Shown: positions 25,981-33,942 of the stretch, piece by piece
Position numbering within the stretch: position 1 is the stretch's first letter
Layout of the letters: every line of letters starts with the position of its first letter
Assembly: GCA_964553925.1 (NCBI GenBank)
Contig: CAZKNR010000202.1
Span: 30,789-94,788 of the forward strand
Reading direction: 5' to 3'
DNA: 64,000 nt
Source of the DNA: DAISKN01 sp964553925
GTDB lineage: Bacteria; Acidobacteriota; Vicinamibacteria; Marinacidobacterales; SMYC01
Notes under the pieces: model-generated
The model's database searches: none
The model's input: only the letters and a program-made list of their open reading frames with translations
What the model was told of the DNA's origin: nothing
Program-made: the position numbers and the translations under genes

Positions 25981-27792
25981 GTGCCCGAAAGCAGGAACTC
26001 GGTAGAGGGTAGGACCACTTCCTATCAGAGAGTGCTCCATCAGCTCCGGGGCCTTCATCAGCGGGTGAAGGACCTCGGGCCGGCTCCTGCCAAACCGGGG
26101 GTCACGATCTCCCCCGACATCCTGGGGTCGTTCGATTCCACGCTCAGCGAGCTCGAGCAGGAAGTTGTTTCCATGTGGACGAGTGTCCTCGACACTCCCT
26201 TCGTCGACCTCGCGACCCGCACCGCCGCCCACTTCTTTACCGAGCGCAGCGTTCGTCGTTTCTCGGAGCGCGCGCTCGATGAGCTCATTCGCGAGGTGGG
26301 GGCGGGCTCGGGGGCGCTCCTTCTCTTCCGCACTCCGGGCACGGACGCCGAAGTGGTGGCGGCCAGAAACGACCGGAGCGAGAGCGTCGAGCACGACCCC
26401 CGGGTAAGCCGGACGATCATTCGCGAAATCGTGAATGGACTCGACTCGGTGCTCGTGGAGGACGCCCAGGTGGACGCTCTCCTTGCGAACGAGGAAAGCG
26501 CGCAGCAGCTGAAGCTCCGGTCGGTTCTCGCCATCCCGCTCCGCTTCAAGACCTACCTCGCGGGAGCTATCTACCTCGAGAACCAGCATGCGCGGGGCGC
26601 CTTCGGAGAATGGGATCGCGAGCTCCTCCTCGCCATCGGACGGCTCATCGCGATCTTTCTCAACGCCACGCTCCGGCTCGACGAGGAGATCGAAGCCAGG
26701 AAGCGCCTCTACCGCGAGCTCAAAGGCAAGACTTACTTCGACGGTCTCGTGGGGTCATCGCCGCGCATGATGGAGGTCATCGAGAGAATCGAGCAGGTCG
26801 GACCGACGCTGGCCACGGTGCTCATCGAGGGCGAGAGCGGCACCGGCAAAGAGCTCGTGGCTCGCGCCGTCCATAAGGCGAGCGAGCGCGCGGCGAAGCC
26901 TTTGGTGGTGGTGAACTGCGCGGCCCTTCCCGAGGACCTCCTCGAAGCGGAGCTCTTCGGCACCGAGCCCGGCGCTTTCACCGGCGCCGTGAGCCGTATC
27001 GGACGCTGCGAGATGGCCGACGGAGGAACGCTCTTTCTCGATGAGATCGGGGAGCTATCGAGAAAGCTCCAGGTCAAGTTCCTCCGCTTCCTCCAGGAGC
27101 ACAGCTTCGAGCGGCTCGGGGGCAAGAAGACCATCAAGGTCGACGTGCGGGTCGTCGCCGCCACCAATCGCGATCTGCGGGAGCTGGTGAAGAAGGGGGA
27201 GTTTCGGGAGGAGCTTTACTATCGGCTCTGGGTCTATCCCATCGAGGTTCCGGCGCTGCGCGAGCGGAAGGAGGACGTCGCGACCCTCGTGGATCATTTC
27301 GCGCGGGTGTTCGCCCTCCAGATGGGAAAGACGCCCATCGTCATCGATCCCGAGGTCTACGATGCGCTCGGGAGCTACGCCTGGCCCGGGAACATCCGCC
27401 AGCTGGAGAACGTGGTCCAGCGTTTGGTGGTCGAGAATCGCGGGCGCCCGGTCGCGCTCGACGATCTTCCCGAGGAGGTGAGCGGGGGGCGGCGCCGCAT
27501 TCTCAAGATCGCCAAGGATCCCTTTCGGCGGCTGATGGCGGAGGTCCCGAAGGATTACAACCAGCTCAAGCGGCGCCGGAACGAGCTCCAGGAGGTCGCC
27601 GCGGTGTACGCCCAGGAGCTCGAGGACCGCTTCGTCGACTCCATCCTGGAGCGCACCGATGGAAACATCAGCCGAGCGGCGAAGGACTTCGGGATGCATC
27701 GAACTCTCATCCACAAGAACCTCCGCTCGCGCAAGGGCCGCGATCCCGAGAGCGAGGCGAGACCCCTGACCGGCGACGAAGAGGACCTGTAG
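25981..27792 (+). CDS. GAF / AAA+ sigma-54-dependent activator with Fis-type HTH
   Basis: 603 residues from GTG 25981 (GGAAGG upstream). A GAF-like sensor spans ~60-230 (FSERALDELIREVGAGSGAL, LRSVLAIPLRF). The AAA+ domain has Walker A GESGTGKE, the sigma-54 loop GAFTGA intact within FGTEPGAFTGAVSR, Walker B GGTLFLDEIGEL and the arginine region REELYYRLWVYPIEVPALRER. The C-terminal HTH is ERTDGNISRAAKDFGMHRTLI. No receiver domain, so it probably senses a ligand or is controlled by a kinase; two Ser/Thr kinases lie next to it. Candidate target promoters are at 4032 and 27919. Confidence 0.92.
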   Translation: MPESRNSVEGRTTSYQRVLHQLRGLHQRVKDLGPAPAKPGVTISPDILGSFDSTLSELEQEVVSMWTSVLDTPFVDLATRTAAHFFTERSVRRFSERALDELIREVGAGSGALLLFRTPGTDAEVVAARNDRSESVEHDPRVSRTIIREIVNGLDSVLVEDAQVDALLANEESAQQLKLRSVLAIPLRFKTYLAGAIYLENQHARGAFGEWDRELLLAIGRLIAIFLNATLRLDEEIEARKRLYRELKGKTYFDGLVGSSPRMMEVIERIEQVGPTLATVLIEGESGTGKELVARAVHKASERAAKPLVVVNCAALPEDLLEAELFGTEPGAFTGAVSRIGRCEMADGGTLFLDEIGELSRKLQVKFLRFLQEHSFERLGGKKTIKVDVRVVAATNRDLRELVKKGEFREELYYRLWVYPIEVPALRERKEDVATLVDHFARVFALQMGKTPIVIDPEVYDALGSYAWPGNIRQLENVVQRLVVENRGRPVALDDLPEEVSGGRRRILKIAKDPFRRLMAEVPKDYNQLKRRRNELQEVAAVYAQELEDRFVDSILERTDGNISRAAKDFGMHRTLIHKNLRSRKGRDPESEARPLTGDEEDL

Positions 27793-27918
27793 TCCGAGCC
27801 GCTACAGGAAAAGCCGCGTCTCCGATAGTGTAGGCGAAGCCGCGACAGCCGGCCGTTCCGCCGTCGCTCTCAACCTCGACATTGGCGGGGTTTCTGGATC
27901 GTCGCCCTCGTGCGCGAA

Positions 27919-27934
27919 TGGCACTCTCCTTGCA
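27919..27934 (+). promoter_or_regulatory. Sigma-54-like (-24/-12) promoter
   Basis: TGGCACTCTCCTTGCA differs from TGGCACG-N4-TTGCA at one position only (T for G at the seventh base). GG (27920-27921) and GC (27932-27933) are 12 nt apart. The predicted start is near 27945. It lies 127 nt downstream of the activator gene, on the same strand. Confidence 0.65.
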
Positions 27935-27960
27935 ATCTCCTGGAATCGACAAGGTCGTGG

Positions 27961-28050
27961 ATGGACCAGGAATCGATGACGATGCGGAACGAGAAACCAT
28001 TGGTGATTTTGGGGGAGTGGGCTCAGACCGGATCGGAGTCGGCTCCGTGA
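27961..28050 (+). CDS. Possible 29-residue small protein behind the sigma-54-like promoter
   Basis: The ORF runs from ATG 27961 to TGA 28050 and starts MDQESMTMRNEKPLVILG. AAGG lies 6 nt upstream. The distance from the -12 GC to the ATG (28 nt) is close to that of the other sigma-54 unit (33 nt). No similarity to that other small protein is visible. The transcript may instead be a non-coding RNA ending at the hairpin at 28112-28133. Confidence 0.35.
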   Translation: MDQESMTMRNEKPLVILGEWAQTGSESAP

Positions 28051-28111
28051 GCGAAGGCGAGGTACGCGGCTTCCCGTCCCGTGGCTCGCCGCGCTCACGG
28101 AGCGAAGACGG

Positions 28112-28133
28112 GGGAGCGGCCTCGGCCGCTCCC
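28112..28133. terminator. 9-bp hairpin at the end of the kinase gene and small transcript
   Basis: GGGAGCGGC-CTCG-GCCGCTCCC, a perfect 9-bp stem with a tetraloop, right beside the stop of the minus-strand kinase gene (28136). The flank is only TCTCAATCCTT, so termination would be weak or factor-assisted, but the position suits both converging transcripts. Confidence 0.5.
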
Positions 28134-28135
28134 TC

Positions 28136-29857
28136 TCAATCCTTCACATCCGACTCGAGGCTCTCGGTTCCGGCGGCAACTACGTGGATCGTGTTGCCCT
28201 CGAGCCAGCCTCGGAATCGAAGCGGCTCTTCTCGATAAAGAGCGATCCTCTCGAAACCGTCGAGACGGTAGAGCCTGCCGCGAGTGTAGAGCATGGGGCT
28301 CTGGCCTTCCCGTATGCAGCGCTCGGCGCAGCGAAGATGGAGAATCCCCTGGGCGCCTCCCGTGGCTCCGCAGTCTTCGTCGGTGAGAAAGCCCGTCCAG
28401 CGGCGGATTTCGGGAAGGTCGGCTTTCTCGCCCGGCCGCTCCGGCGCATTTGACGCGGATGCGGTCCTGGGCCGGGGAGCCGGCGCCTCCCCTTCGGCTC
28501 GCGTGAAGTCGAATCGAATTCGGTGCGTCGAGCCCGCGGTGACAACGAGCTTCTTCTCCTCGCGTCTTCCCCCGCCCGCATCCAGCACCACGAGATGCTC
28601 CCCTGGCGGGAGCGCCGGGAACGTGCCGGGCGCAGTCCCGACGGGCTTGCCGTCGAGAAAAACCCACGCCGTTTCCGCGGAATCGATTTCGAGAGTAGCG
28701 GTTCTCCTGTCCGCGGCCGGTAAGGCCTCTCGACCGGCCGACGGTCGCGGCGCGAGATCCGCAGCCACGGGGGCATCGGATCGGATCTCCTGGCTCCCGT
28801 CAGCCTCGACCGCGTCCGCTTCCGGCGCGAGGAGTACAGCCCCATCCGGCTCGACGCGCGGAGTAATCTCGGCGGAGGAAGGCCAGAGAGCGTAGATGAA
28901 GCCGAGCATCCCCGCGAGAGTGAGCGCCGCGAGCGACAAGCGCATCTCCTTCGAGCGCATCCTTCGAACCCAGGGAGGGAGCTTCAGCGTGGGGATGACC
29001 CGGCGAATCCCGGAGGCGTGAAGGGTCACGGTGGCGGGCTGGTCCGCGGACCGGCTCAGAGCTTCCGCGAGCTCGCCCGCGGTCGAGAATCTTTCGGACG
29101 CCTCGCGAGCCATCGACTTTCTCAGGACACCGTTCACCGCCGGCGGAAGGGCGACCCCCTTCGGGGGGATGGGGAGCGGTTCGGTCAGGTGCTTCATGAG
29201 GATCCCGACCGCGGTCTCGGCCGTGAAGGGAACGTGCCCGGCCAGCATCTGGTAGGTCACGACCCCGAGAGAGTAGACGTCGGAGCGGTGGTCGAGGCGC
29301 TCGCCTTTGCACTGCTCGGGCGACATGAACTCCGGGGTTCCGACGATGAGATCGCCGCCGGTGGTGGTGTCGCCCCGGCGGAAGGGTTTGGCGATGCCGA
29401 AGTCGAATACCGAGCACCGCAGATCCGGGGTCACGAGGATGTTCGAGGGCTTGATGTCGCGGTGGACGACGCCTGCCTTGTGGGCGGCGTCGAGAGCATC
29501 GGCCACCTGCGACACCACCTTCACCACCCGATTGAGCGGCCAGGGATGCCCGTGAAGCTGGCTCCTCAGAGTGGTGGTATCCACCATGTATTTCATGACC
29601 AGGAACGGGCGGCCCTCGTGCTCGCCGGCGTCGTAAATGGGAAGGATGTGGGGATGATCCAGCCGGCCGAGGAGCTCGGCCTCCTGTCGGAAGCGCCGCA
29701 CCCAGTCGGCGTCGTGGCTCACTTCCTGGAGGAGCACCTTCAGCGCGACTTCGCGCTTCAGAGCCGGGTGGAATGCCTTGTAGACCTCAGCGGTTCCGCC
29801 GCGTCCCAAAAGCGAAATAATATGGTATGCGCCCACCACGTGTCCGACCAGGTCCAA
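28136..29857 (-). CDS. Transmembrane Ser/Thr protein kinase with PEGA domain
   Basis: 573 residues from TTG 29857, with GAGGAGG 8 nt upstream. The kinase domain (~1-280) has LLGRGGTAEVYKAF, catalytic VALKV Lys, HRDIKPSNIL, DFGIAKPF and GTPEFMSPEQ. One membrane helix follows at ~305-325 (LSLAALTLAGMLGFIYALW). The outer part contains a PEGA-like beta domain (TAWVFLDGKPVGTAPGTFPAL, PPGEHLVVLDAGGG) and a Cys-rich end. All catalytic residues are intact. It is divergent from the second kinase and next to the sigma-54 activator. Confidence 0.9.
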   Translation of the reverse strand: MDLVGHVVGAYHIISLLGRGGTAEVYKAFHPALKREVALKVLLQEVSHDADWVRRFRQEAELLGRLDHPHILPIYDAGEHEGRPFLVMKYMVDTTTLRSQLHGHPWPLNRVVKVVSQVADALDAAHKAGVVHRDIKPSNILVTPDLRCSVFDFGIAKPFRRGDTTTGGDLIVGTPEFMSPEQCKGERLDHRSDVYSLGVVTYQMLAGHVPFTAETAVGILMKHLTEPLPIPPKGVALPPAVNGVLRKSMAREASERFSTAGELAEALSRSADQPATVTLHASGIRRVIPTLKLPPWVRRMRSKEMRLSLAALTLAGMLGFIYALWPSSAEITPRVEPDGAVLLAPEADAVEADGSQEIRSDAPVAADLAPRPSAGREALPAADRRTATLEIDSAETAWVFLDGKPVGTAPGTFPALPPGEHLVVLDAGGGRREEKKLVVTAGSTHRIRFDFTRAEGEAPAPRPRTASASNAPERPGEKADLPEIRRWTGFLTDEDCGATGGAQGILHLRCAERCIREGQSPMLYTRGRLYRLDGFERIALYREEPLRFRGWLEGNTIHVVAAGTESLESDVKD

Positions 29858-29988
29858 ATCGAAGTCCTCCTCGGCTTAAAGTCCAGGTCGCGGCGCATGA
29901 CCCAGTGTATGGGAGTTAAGTCTCAGGCTAGTGGCTGGCGAACCAAAACGCAAGTGTGGGTGGGTGCTACCATTGGAAGAGAAAAGAC

Positions 29989-31242
29989 GTGACCATCCGC
30001 ACACTTTCCCGCTACGAGCTACTGGACGAGATCGGGCGTGGCAACATGGGAGTGGTGTATCGGGCTCGGGACCCCGTGATGGATCGCACGGTGGCCATCA
30101 AGGTGATCCGGCTCGGGTTTTCCCTCGACGAAGAGAAACGCCTCGTCTTCCTGGAGCGGTTCCATCGAGAAGCGCAGATCGCGGGAAAGCTCGGCCACCC
30201 TAACATCATCGCCGTCCACGATTTCGGGGCCGGAGACGAGCCCTACATCGTCATGGAATACTTCCCCGGCGTCAGCCTGTCGGCGCTCGCCGAGCGGGGG
30301 CCGCTTCCACTCGAGGACGTGGAGCTCATCGCCCGGCAGCTCGGAGTCGCGCTCGCCTACGCCCATGAGCGAGGGGTCGTCCATCGGGACATCAAGCCCG
30401 CGAACGTGCTCTATCAGCCGGGTTGCATCAAGCTCCTCGACTTCGGGATCGCGAAGCTCGAAACCTCCGAGCTCACCGCGACCGGGGAGTTCATGGGGAC
30501 GCCGAGCTACATGTCTCCCGAGATTTTCTCGGGAGGTGTTGCCGACGGACGAAGCGACCTCTTCTCGCTAGGGGTCGTGATCTACCAGCTCCTCACCGGG
30601 CGCAAGCCCTTCGAGGGCGGAAGCGTGAGCCGGACGATCTACCGCGTGCTCCACGAGGAGCCGGCCTCTCCCTCGAGCCTGCGCGCCGGGATTCCGCCGG
30701 GATGGGATCGGGTCTCGAGGAGGCTCCTGGCCAAATCGCCGGAAGCGCGTTACCCGACCGCGGGGGATCTCGTTTTGGATCTCGACCGGCTCTCTCAGGG
30801 AGACGCCCCTTCGCCGAAGAAGTCGAGAGCTCGCATCGTTGTGGCTGCGGCTATCCTTATGCTTGTCCTGACGCTCGGCCTCGGCTTGTTCCGGCTCGTG
30901 CGCCGACCCGGCTCCGAAGACGCTCCCGCGCGGCCGCCTCAGCCAACGCCAGCGGCTCTTGCTCTTCCTCTCCGATTCGTCGCGCGCCACGAGCACCGCG
31001 TCGGCCACTGCACGGGAGATCTGTCGCTCGCAGAATCCGGCCTCCTGTTCGAGGGATCGCGGCATGGGAAGTGGCAGTTCCGGCCCGAGCAGATCGAAAG
31101 GCTCATCCAGCGGAGCGAGACGGAGCTCGAGCTTCGAGCCCGGACGCGAGGCGAGAGCGAGACGTTCCGGTTCACGTTCTTGCGGCCGGCCCTCGAGGAG
31201 GCGGCTCTCCGCGACTATCGCGAGAGGATTCTCGGGGAGTGA
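29989..31242 (+). CDS. Transmembrane Ser/Thr protein kinase
   Basis: 417 residues from GTG 29989 (GGAAGA upstream). Kinase domain with EIGRGNMGVVYRARDPVMDR, VAIKVIRL, HRDIKPANVLY, LLDFGIAKLE and GTPSYMSPEIFSG. A membrane helix at ~283-303 (VVAAAILMLVLTLGLGLF) is followed by a ~110-residue outer domain (VGHCTGDLSLAESGLLFEGS) that resembles a small beta-sandwich or PH-like fold, with no name I trust. The stop overlaps the UDG start (GTGA). Confidence 0.9.
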   Translation: MTIRTLSRYELLDEIGRGNMGVVYRARDPVMDRTVAIKVIRLGFSLDEEKRLVFLERFHREAQIAGKLGHPNIIAVHDFGAGDEPYIVMEYFPGVSLSALAERGPLPLEDVELIARQLGVALAYAHERGVVHRDIKPANVLYQPGCIKLLDFGIAKLETSELTATGEFMGTPSYMSPEIFSGGVADGRSDLFSLGVVIYQLLTGRKPFEGGSVSRTIYRVLHEEPASPSSLRAGIPPGWDRVSRRLLAKSPEARYPTAGDLVLDLDRLSQGDAPSPKKSRARIVVAAAILMLVLTLGLGLFRLVRRPGSEDAPARPPQPTPAALALPLRFVARHEHRVGHCTGDLSLAESGLLFEGSRHGKWQFRPEQIERLIQRSETELELRARTRGESETFRFTFLRPALEEAALRDYRERILGE

Positions 31243-31946
31243 CCCTCGAGGCTATCCGGGGGGAGGTGATTCGTTGCCGGAAGTGTCCGCGCCTCGTCTC
31301 TCACCGCGAGCGCATCGCTTTGGTGAAAACTCGCCGATTCGAGTCTGAGGATTACTGGGGAAAACCGGTTCCGGGCTTCGGCGTCCCTCGCGCTCGGCTC
31401 CTCATCGTCGGCCTCGCTCCCGCGGCTCACGGCGGCAATCGCACCGGCCGGGTGTTCACCGGGGACAGGAGCGGGGACTGGCTCTACGAGGCGCTCCACC
31501 GGTACGGGTTCGCGACGTCACCTTTCTCGGTCTCGCGCGACGATGGTCTCCGTCTGGACGATGCGTACATCAGCGCCGTCGCGCGCTGCGCGCCCCCCGG
31601 CAACAAACCGACTCGGGAAGAAACGGAAACCTGCAGGAGTTATCTGGTGAGAGAGCTCGAGGCTCTCGAAGACGTCCGGGTCGTTTTGGCTCTCGGCCGA
31701 ATCGCGTTCGACGGCTTTCTCGCCGCGTGGCGCGAGCTCGGGCGCGAGCCCGGAAAGCCGAGGCCCAAGTTCTCGCACGGCTCGGAGCACCGTCTCGACT
31801 TCGGCGTGACCCTCCTCGGAAGTTACCATCCGAGCCAGCAGAATACCTTCACGGGGAAGCTCACGCGCCCGATGTTTCACAAGGTGTTTCGCCGGGCGCG
31901 GAGTCTCTTGAAGGGCAGCGTTGCGCCTCCCTCGAGGCGACGTTAG
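31239..31946 (+). CDS. Family 5 uracil-DNA glycosylase (UDGb)
   Basis: 235 residues from GTG 31239. CRKCPRLVSHRE and further cysteines fit the 4Fe-4S site. Motif 1 is GLAPAAHGGNRTGRVFTGD, which has Ala-Ala where other UDGs have an acidic or Asn residue, as in family 5. Motif 2 is GSYHPSQQNTFTGKLT. The enzyme removes uracil and some other deaminated bases from DNA. It is translationally coupled to the kinase gene without an obvious reason. Confidence 0.9.
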   Translation: MTLEAIRGEVIRCRKCPRLVSHRERIALVKTRRFESEDYWGKPVPGFGVPRARLLIVGLAPAAHGGNRTGRVFTGDRSGDWLYEALHRYGFATSPFSVSRDDGLRLDDAYISAVARCAPPGNKPTREETETCRSYLVRELEALEDVRVVLALGRIAFDGFLAAWRELGREPGKPRPKFSHGSEHRLDFGVTLLGSYHPSQQNTFTGKLTRPMFHKVFRRARSLLKGSVAPPSRRR

Positions 31947-32009
31947 ACTAACCCATCGCGTCCCAAATGCTGCAGGAGAGGATGGGCTCGGCAAGCCCCA
32001 GCCCGTGAT

Positions 32010-32786
32010 ATGAGCGAAAGCCCGCCGCAGTGGGTAGAGCCTCGTGAGGAAGGCGAAGCGCGGCTCGCCATCGATTTCATCCCGGCCGCGGCGAAAAACT
32101 CGCGGCTCTGGTTCTTCCTGCATGGCCTCCATTCGAACCGGCGCGGAGAGAAGGCTCTCTACTTCGCCCGCCAGGTCGCGCGCCGCGGGGAAGCGTTCGC
32201 CAGCCTCGATCTCACCGGACACGGAGACTCCGAGGGCGCTCTCCTCGGGCTGTCCTTGACCCGCAACCTCGCCGATCTCGATCGAGGGCTCGAGTTCATC
32301 GAGAAGAAAGCGGGTCCGTTCCGCTCCGTTTGCCTCATCGGCTCGTCGATGGGAGGGTTCACCGCCCTTTGGTTCGCGGCGCGGAGCCCGGCGCGCATCA
32401 CCCGCAACATCGTGATCGCGCCCGCGTTCGAGATGGCGGGCCGCCTCCTGTTGTCGCTCGGGAGGACGAAGGCGCAAGAGTGGCGAAGGCTAGGAAAGAC
32501 TCGAATCGAGAGCCCGTATGGCGGGTTCGACCTCGGGTACCAGTTCGTGGAGGAGGAGACGCGCTATCCAACGGTGAGCTTGATGCGGCGCCTTTCGACT
32601 CCGAGCCTCATCCTTCACGGCTCCGACGACGAGGTCGTGCCCTGCCAGCTTTCGCGGCAGTTCGCCGGTCGGCTGGAGCACGTCGAGCTCGTCGAGATCC
32701 GCGGGGGCGATCACCGGCTGACGGCCCACAAGGAGCGGCTCTTCGAGGAGATGTGGAATTTCGTCGGGCCAGTGCCCGAATCGTAG
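32010..32786 (+). CDS. Alpha/beta hydrolase
   Basis: 258 residues. LWFFLHGLHSNRRGEKA forms the oxyanion strand-turn, LIGSSMGGFTALWFAA carries the nucleophile Ser in G-x-S-M-G, ILHGSDDEVVP the acid Asp and GGDHRLTAHKE the His. It lacks a signal peptide, so it is a cytoplasmic esterase/thioesterase-like enzyme of unknown substrate. It converges on the hotdog gene with 4 nt between the stops. Confidence 0.85.
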   Translation: MSESPPQWVEPREEGEARLAIDFIPAAAKNSRLWFFLHGLHSNRRGEKALYFARQVARRGEAFASLDLTGHGDSEGALLGLSLTRNLADLDRGLEFIEKKAGPFRSVCLIGSSMGGFTALWFAARSPARITRNIVIAPAFEMAGRLLLSLGRTKAQEWRRLGKTRIESPYGGFDLGYQFVEEETRYPTVSLMRRLSTPSLILHGSDDEVVPCQLSRQFAGRLEHVELVEIRGGDHRLTAHKERLFEEMWNFVGPVPES

Positions 32787-32790
32787 GACG

Positions 32791-33519
32791 TCAGACTGCC
32801 TGGAGCGCGTAGGTGGCGAGGCCGATGGCGATGACCCGATCGTTGCCTTCGACGACCTCGAGCCTGCACGTCGCGAGGGTCCTTCCCTTGCGCACGACCT
32901 CGCCGATGGCGAGTAAATCTCCCTGCACCCCGGCCAAGAGGCTGAGCTTGAACTCGACGGTCTTCACCGTGGAGCCCGGGGAAACTGAGCCCACCGCGAA
33001 GTTGCCGGCGGTGTCTCCGAGCAGCCCGATGAGACCTCCGTGGATGACACCGTGTCCTTCCTCGAAGTCTTTGCGGAACGGCAGCCGCACCCGAGCGACG
33101 CCGTTCTCGCAATAACCGAGCGTCATCCCCAGGTAGCGACTGATCGGGGCCGACTCGAAAAGCTGTTTCAGTTTTTCCAGATGAGCTGAGCGCTCGTTGG
33201 GCTCTCCCAGGCGCTGCGGGCGCACCCCCTCGGGAAGCGGGACGGTAACAACTCTGGACGGCTCCTCGGGTACGACCGGCCGCGAGAGAACCGGCCTGGT
33301 CGTGGGCTTTATCGGGTGGAGGACCGCGGCGGGTGCGGGGCGCTTTTTCGAAGGCGTCGACGCTCCCGATTTCTTTCCGGTGTCCTTTCGCGTCGTCTTC
33401 TTGGGGGGGCTCTTGCTCTTCGAGCTCTTCTTCGGCTTCGGACGAGCCTTCGCGACCTGTTTCCGGGCCGTTTTGGCGCGCGAGGTGGAGGGTTTCTTCT
33501 TGTCCTTCTTCTTAGCCAT
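32791..33519 (-). CDS. Hotdog (PaaI-like) thioesterase with a Lys/Pro/Ala-rich N-terminal tail
   Basis: 242 residues. The first ~65 are almost only Lys, Ala, Pro, Ser, Thr and Arg (MAKKKDKKKPSTSRAKTARK and PKPKKSSKSK), like a histone H1-type tail; a Pro/Val linker follows. Residues ~110-242 are a hotdog domain with GHGVIHGGLIGLLGDTAGNFAV, the PaaI active-site loop. The enzyme would hydrolyse an acyl- or aryl-CoA; the basic tail suggests binding to DNA, RNA or membrane. The start ATG is followed at once by the tail, so it is not a frame artefact. Confidence 0.8.
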   Translation of the reverse strand: MAKKKDKKKPSTSRAKTARKQVAKARPKPKKSSKSKSPPKKTTRKDTGKKSGASTPSKKRPAPAAVLHPIKPTTRPVLSRPVVPEEPSRVVTVPLPEGVRPQRLGEPNERSAHLEKLKQLFESAPISRYLGMTLGYCENGVARVRLPFRKDFEEGHGVIHGGLIGLLGDTAGNFAVGSVSPGSTVKTVEFKLSLLAGVQGDLLAIGEVVRKGRTLATCRLEVVEGNDRVIAIGLATYALQAV

Positions 33520-33785
33520 CCGACTTCAACACCCATCTCCACCGGCTGCGCCGGTTTTGGTCGCAGGGAACCACTCGCGCTGCCTGTCGCCCCGATTCGC
33601 AAGCTAATCGGCTAGCGTCGGTCATTCGAGTACTCTTGAAAGTCTGGCCTGCGAAGATATTCGGCTCGATTGCCGACGGCACATCCCCAAAAGGCCCAAA
33701 GAGGGACCGCAGCGAGAGATGCGTATAAACCCAATAATGTCACCAGATGCCACTAGGCGAAATGTCCCGGGTAGTTTAACACAGC

Positions 33786-33804
33786 CTCGGTCGCGCGGAC
33801 CGAG
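33786..33804 (+). other. Hairpin followed by an AT-rich block
   Basis: CTCGGTC-GCGCG-GACCGAG, a perfect 7-bp stem, followed by TAAATAAATATATG. It resembles a terminator but lacks a U run, and no gene points into it. Confidence 0.4.
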
Positions 33805-33868
33805 TAAATAAATATATGAGGTAAGGGTGCTTTCACAACGATTTATTTGCCTCCGCCGTCATCGCCGC

Positions 33869-33909
33869 GTTACACTCTGTCGCTTTCGAAGCGAATGCCT
33901 GTCTGTAAC
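33869..33909 (+). promoter_or_regulatory. Symmetric element upstream of the PDH/lipoate operon
   Basis: GTTACA (33869-33874) and TGTAAC (33904-33909) flank a central CGCTT-TCG-AAGCG dyad (33881-33893). The element ends 34 nt before the lpd ATG. It could be an operator or a leader hairpin. Confidence 0.35.
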
Positions 33910-33942
33910 ACTTTGCAATAGAATGATTTATCGGTGGAGATC

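Larger units (their letters stand above)
27793..28135. other. Gap between the sigma-54 activator and the kinase gene
   Basis: Contains a sigma-54-like promoter, a 29-codon ORF and a 9-bp hairpin, described separately. Its first ~120 nt carry two AAGCCGCG copies about 28 nt apart (near 27812 and 27838) and nothing else I can name. Confidence 0.5.
33520..33942. other. 423-nt gap between the divergent hotdog and lpd genes
   Basis: Holds a 7-bp hairpin (33786-33804), an AT-rich block right after it (TAAATAAATATATGAGG), and a symmetric element at 33869-33909 before lpd. TAGAAT at 33920-33925 could be a -10 box for lpd, but no good -35 matches it. I see no tRNA, known riboswitch or credible ORF here; a small RNA is possible. 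Confidence 0.5.

Noticed and set aside
27882..28238. Plus-strand frame of 118 codons through the gap after the sigma-54 activator.
   Set aside because: It runs into the antisense of the kinase gene, includes the promoter and hairpin, and has no ribosome site; the shorter frame at 27961 fits the promoter better.
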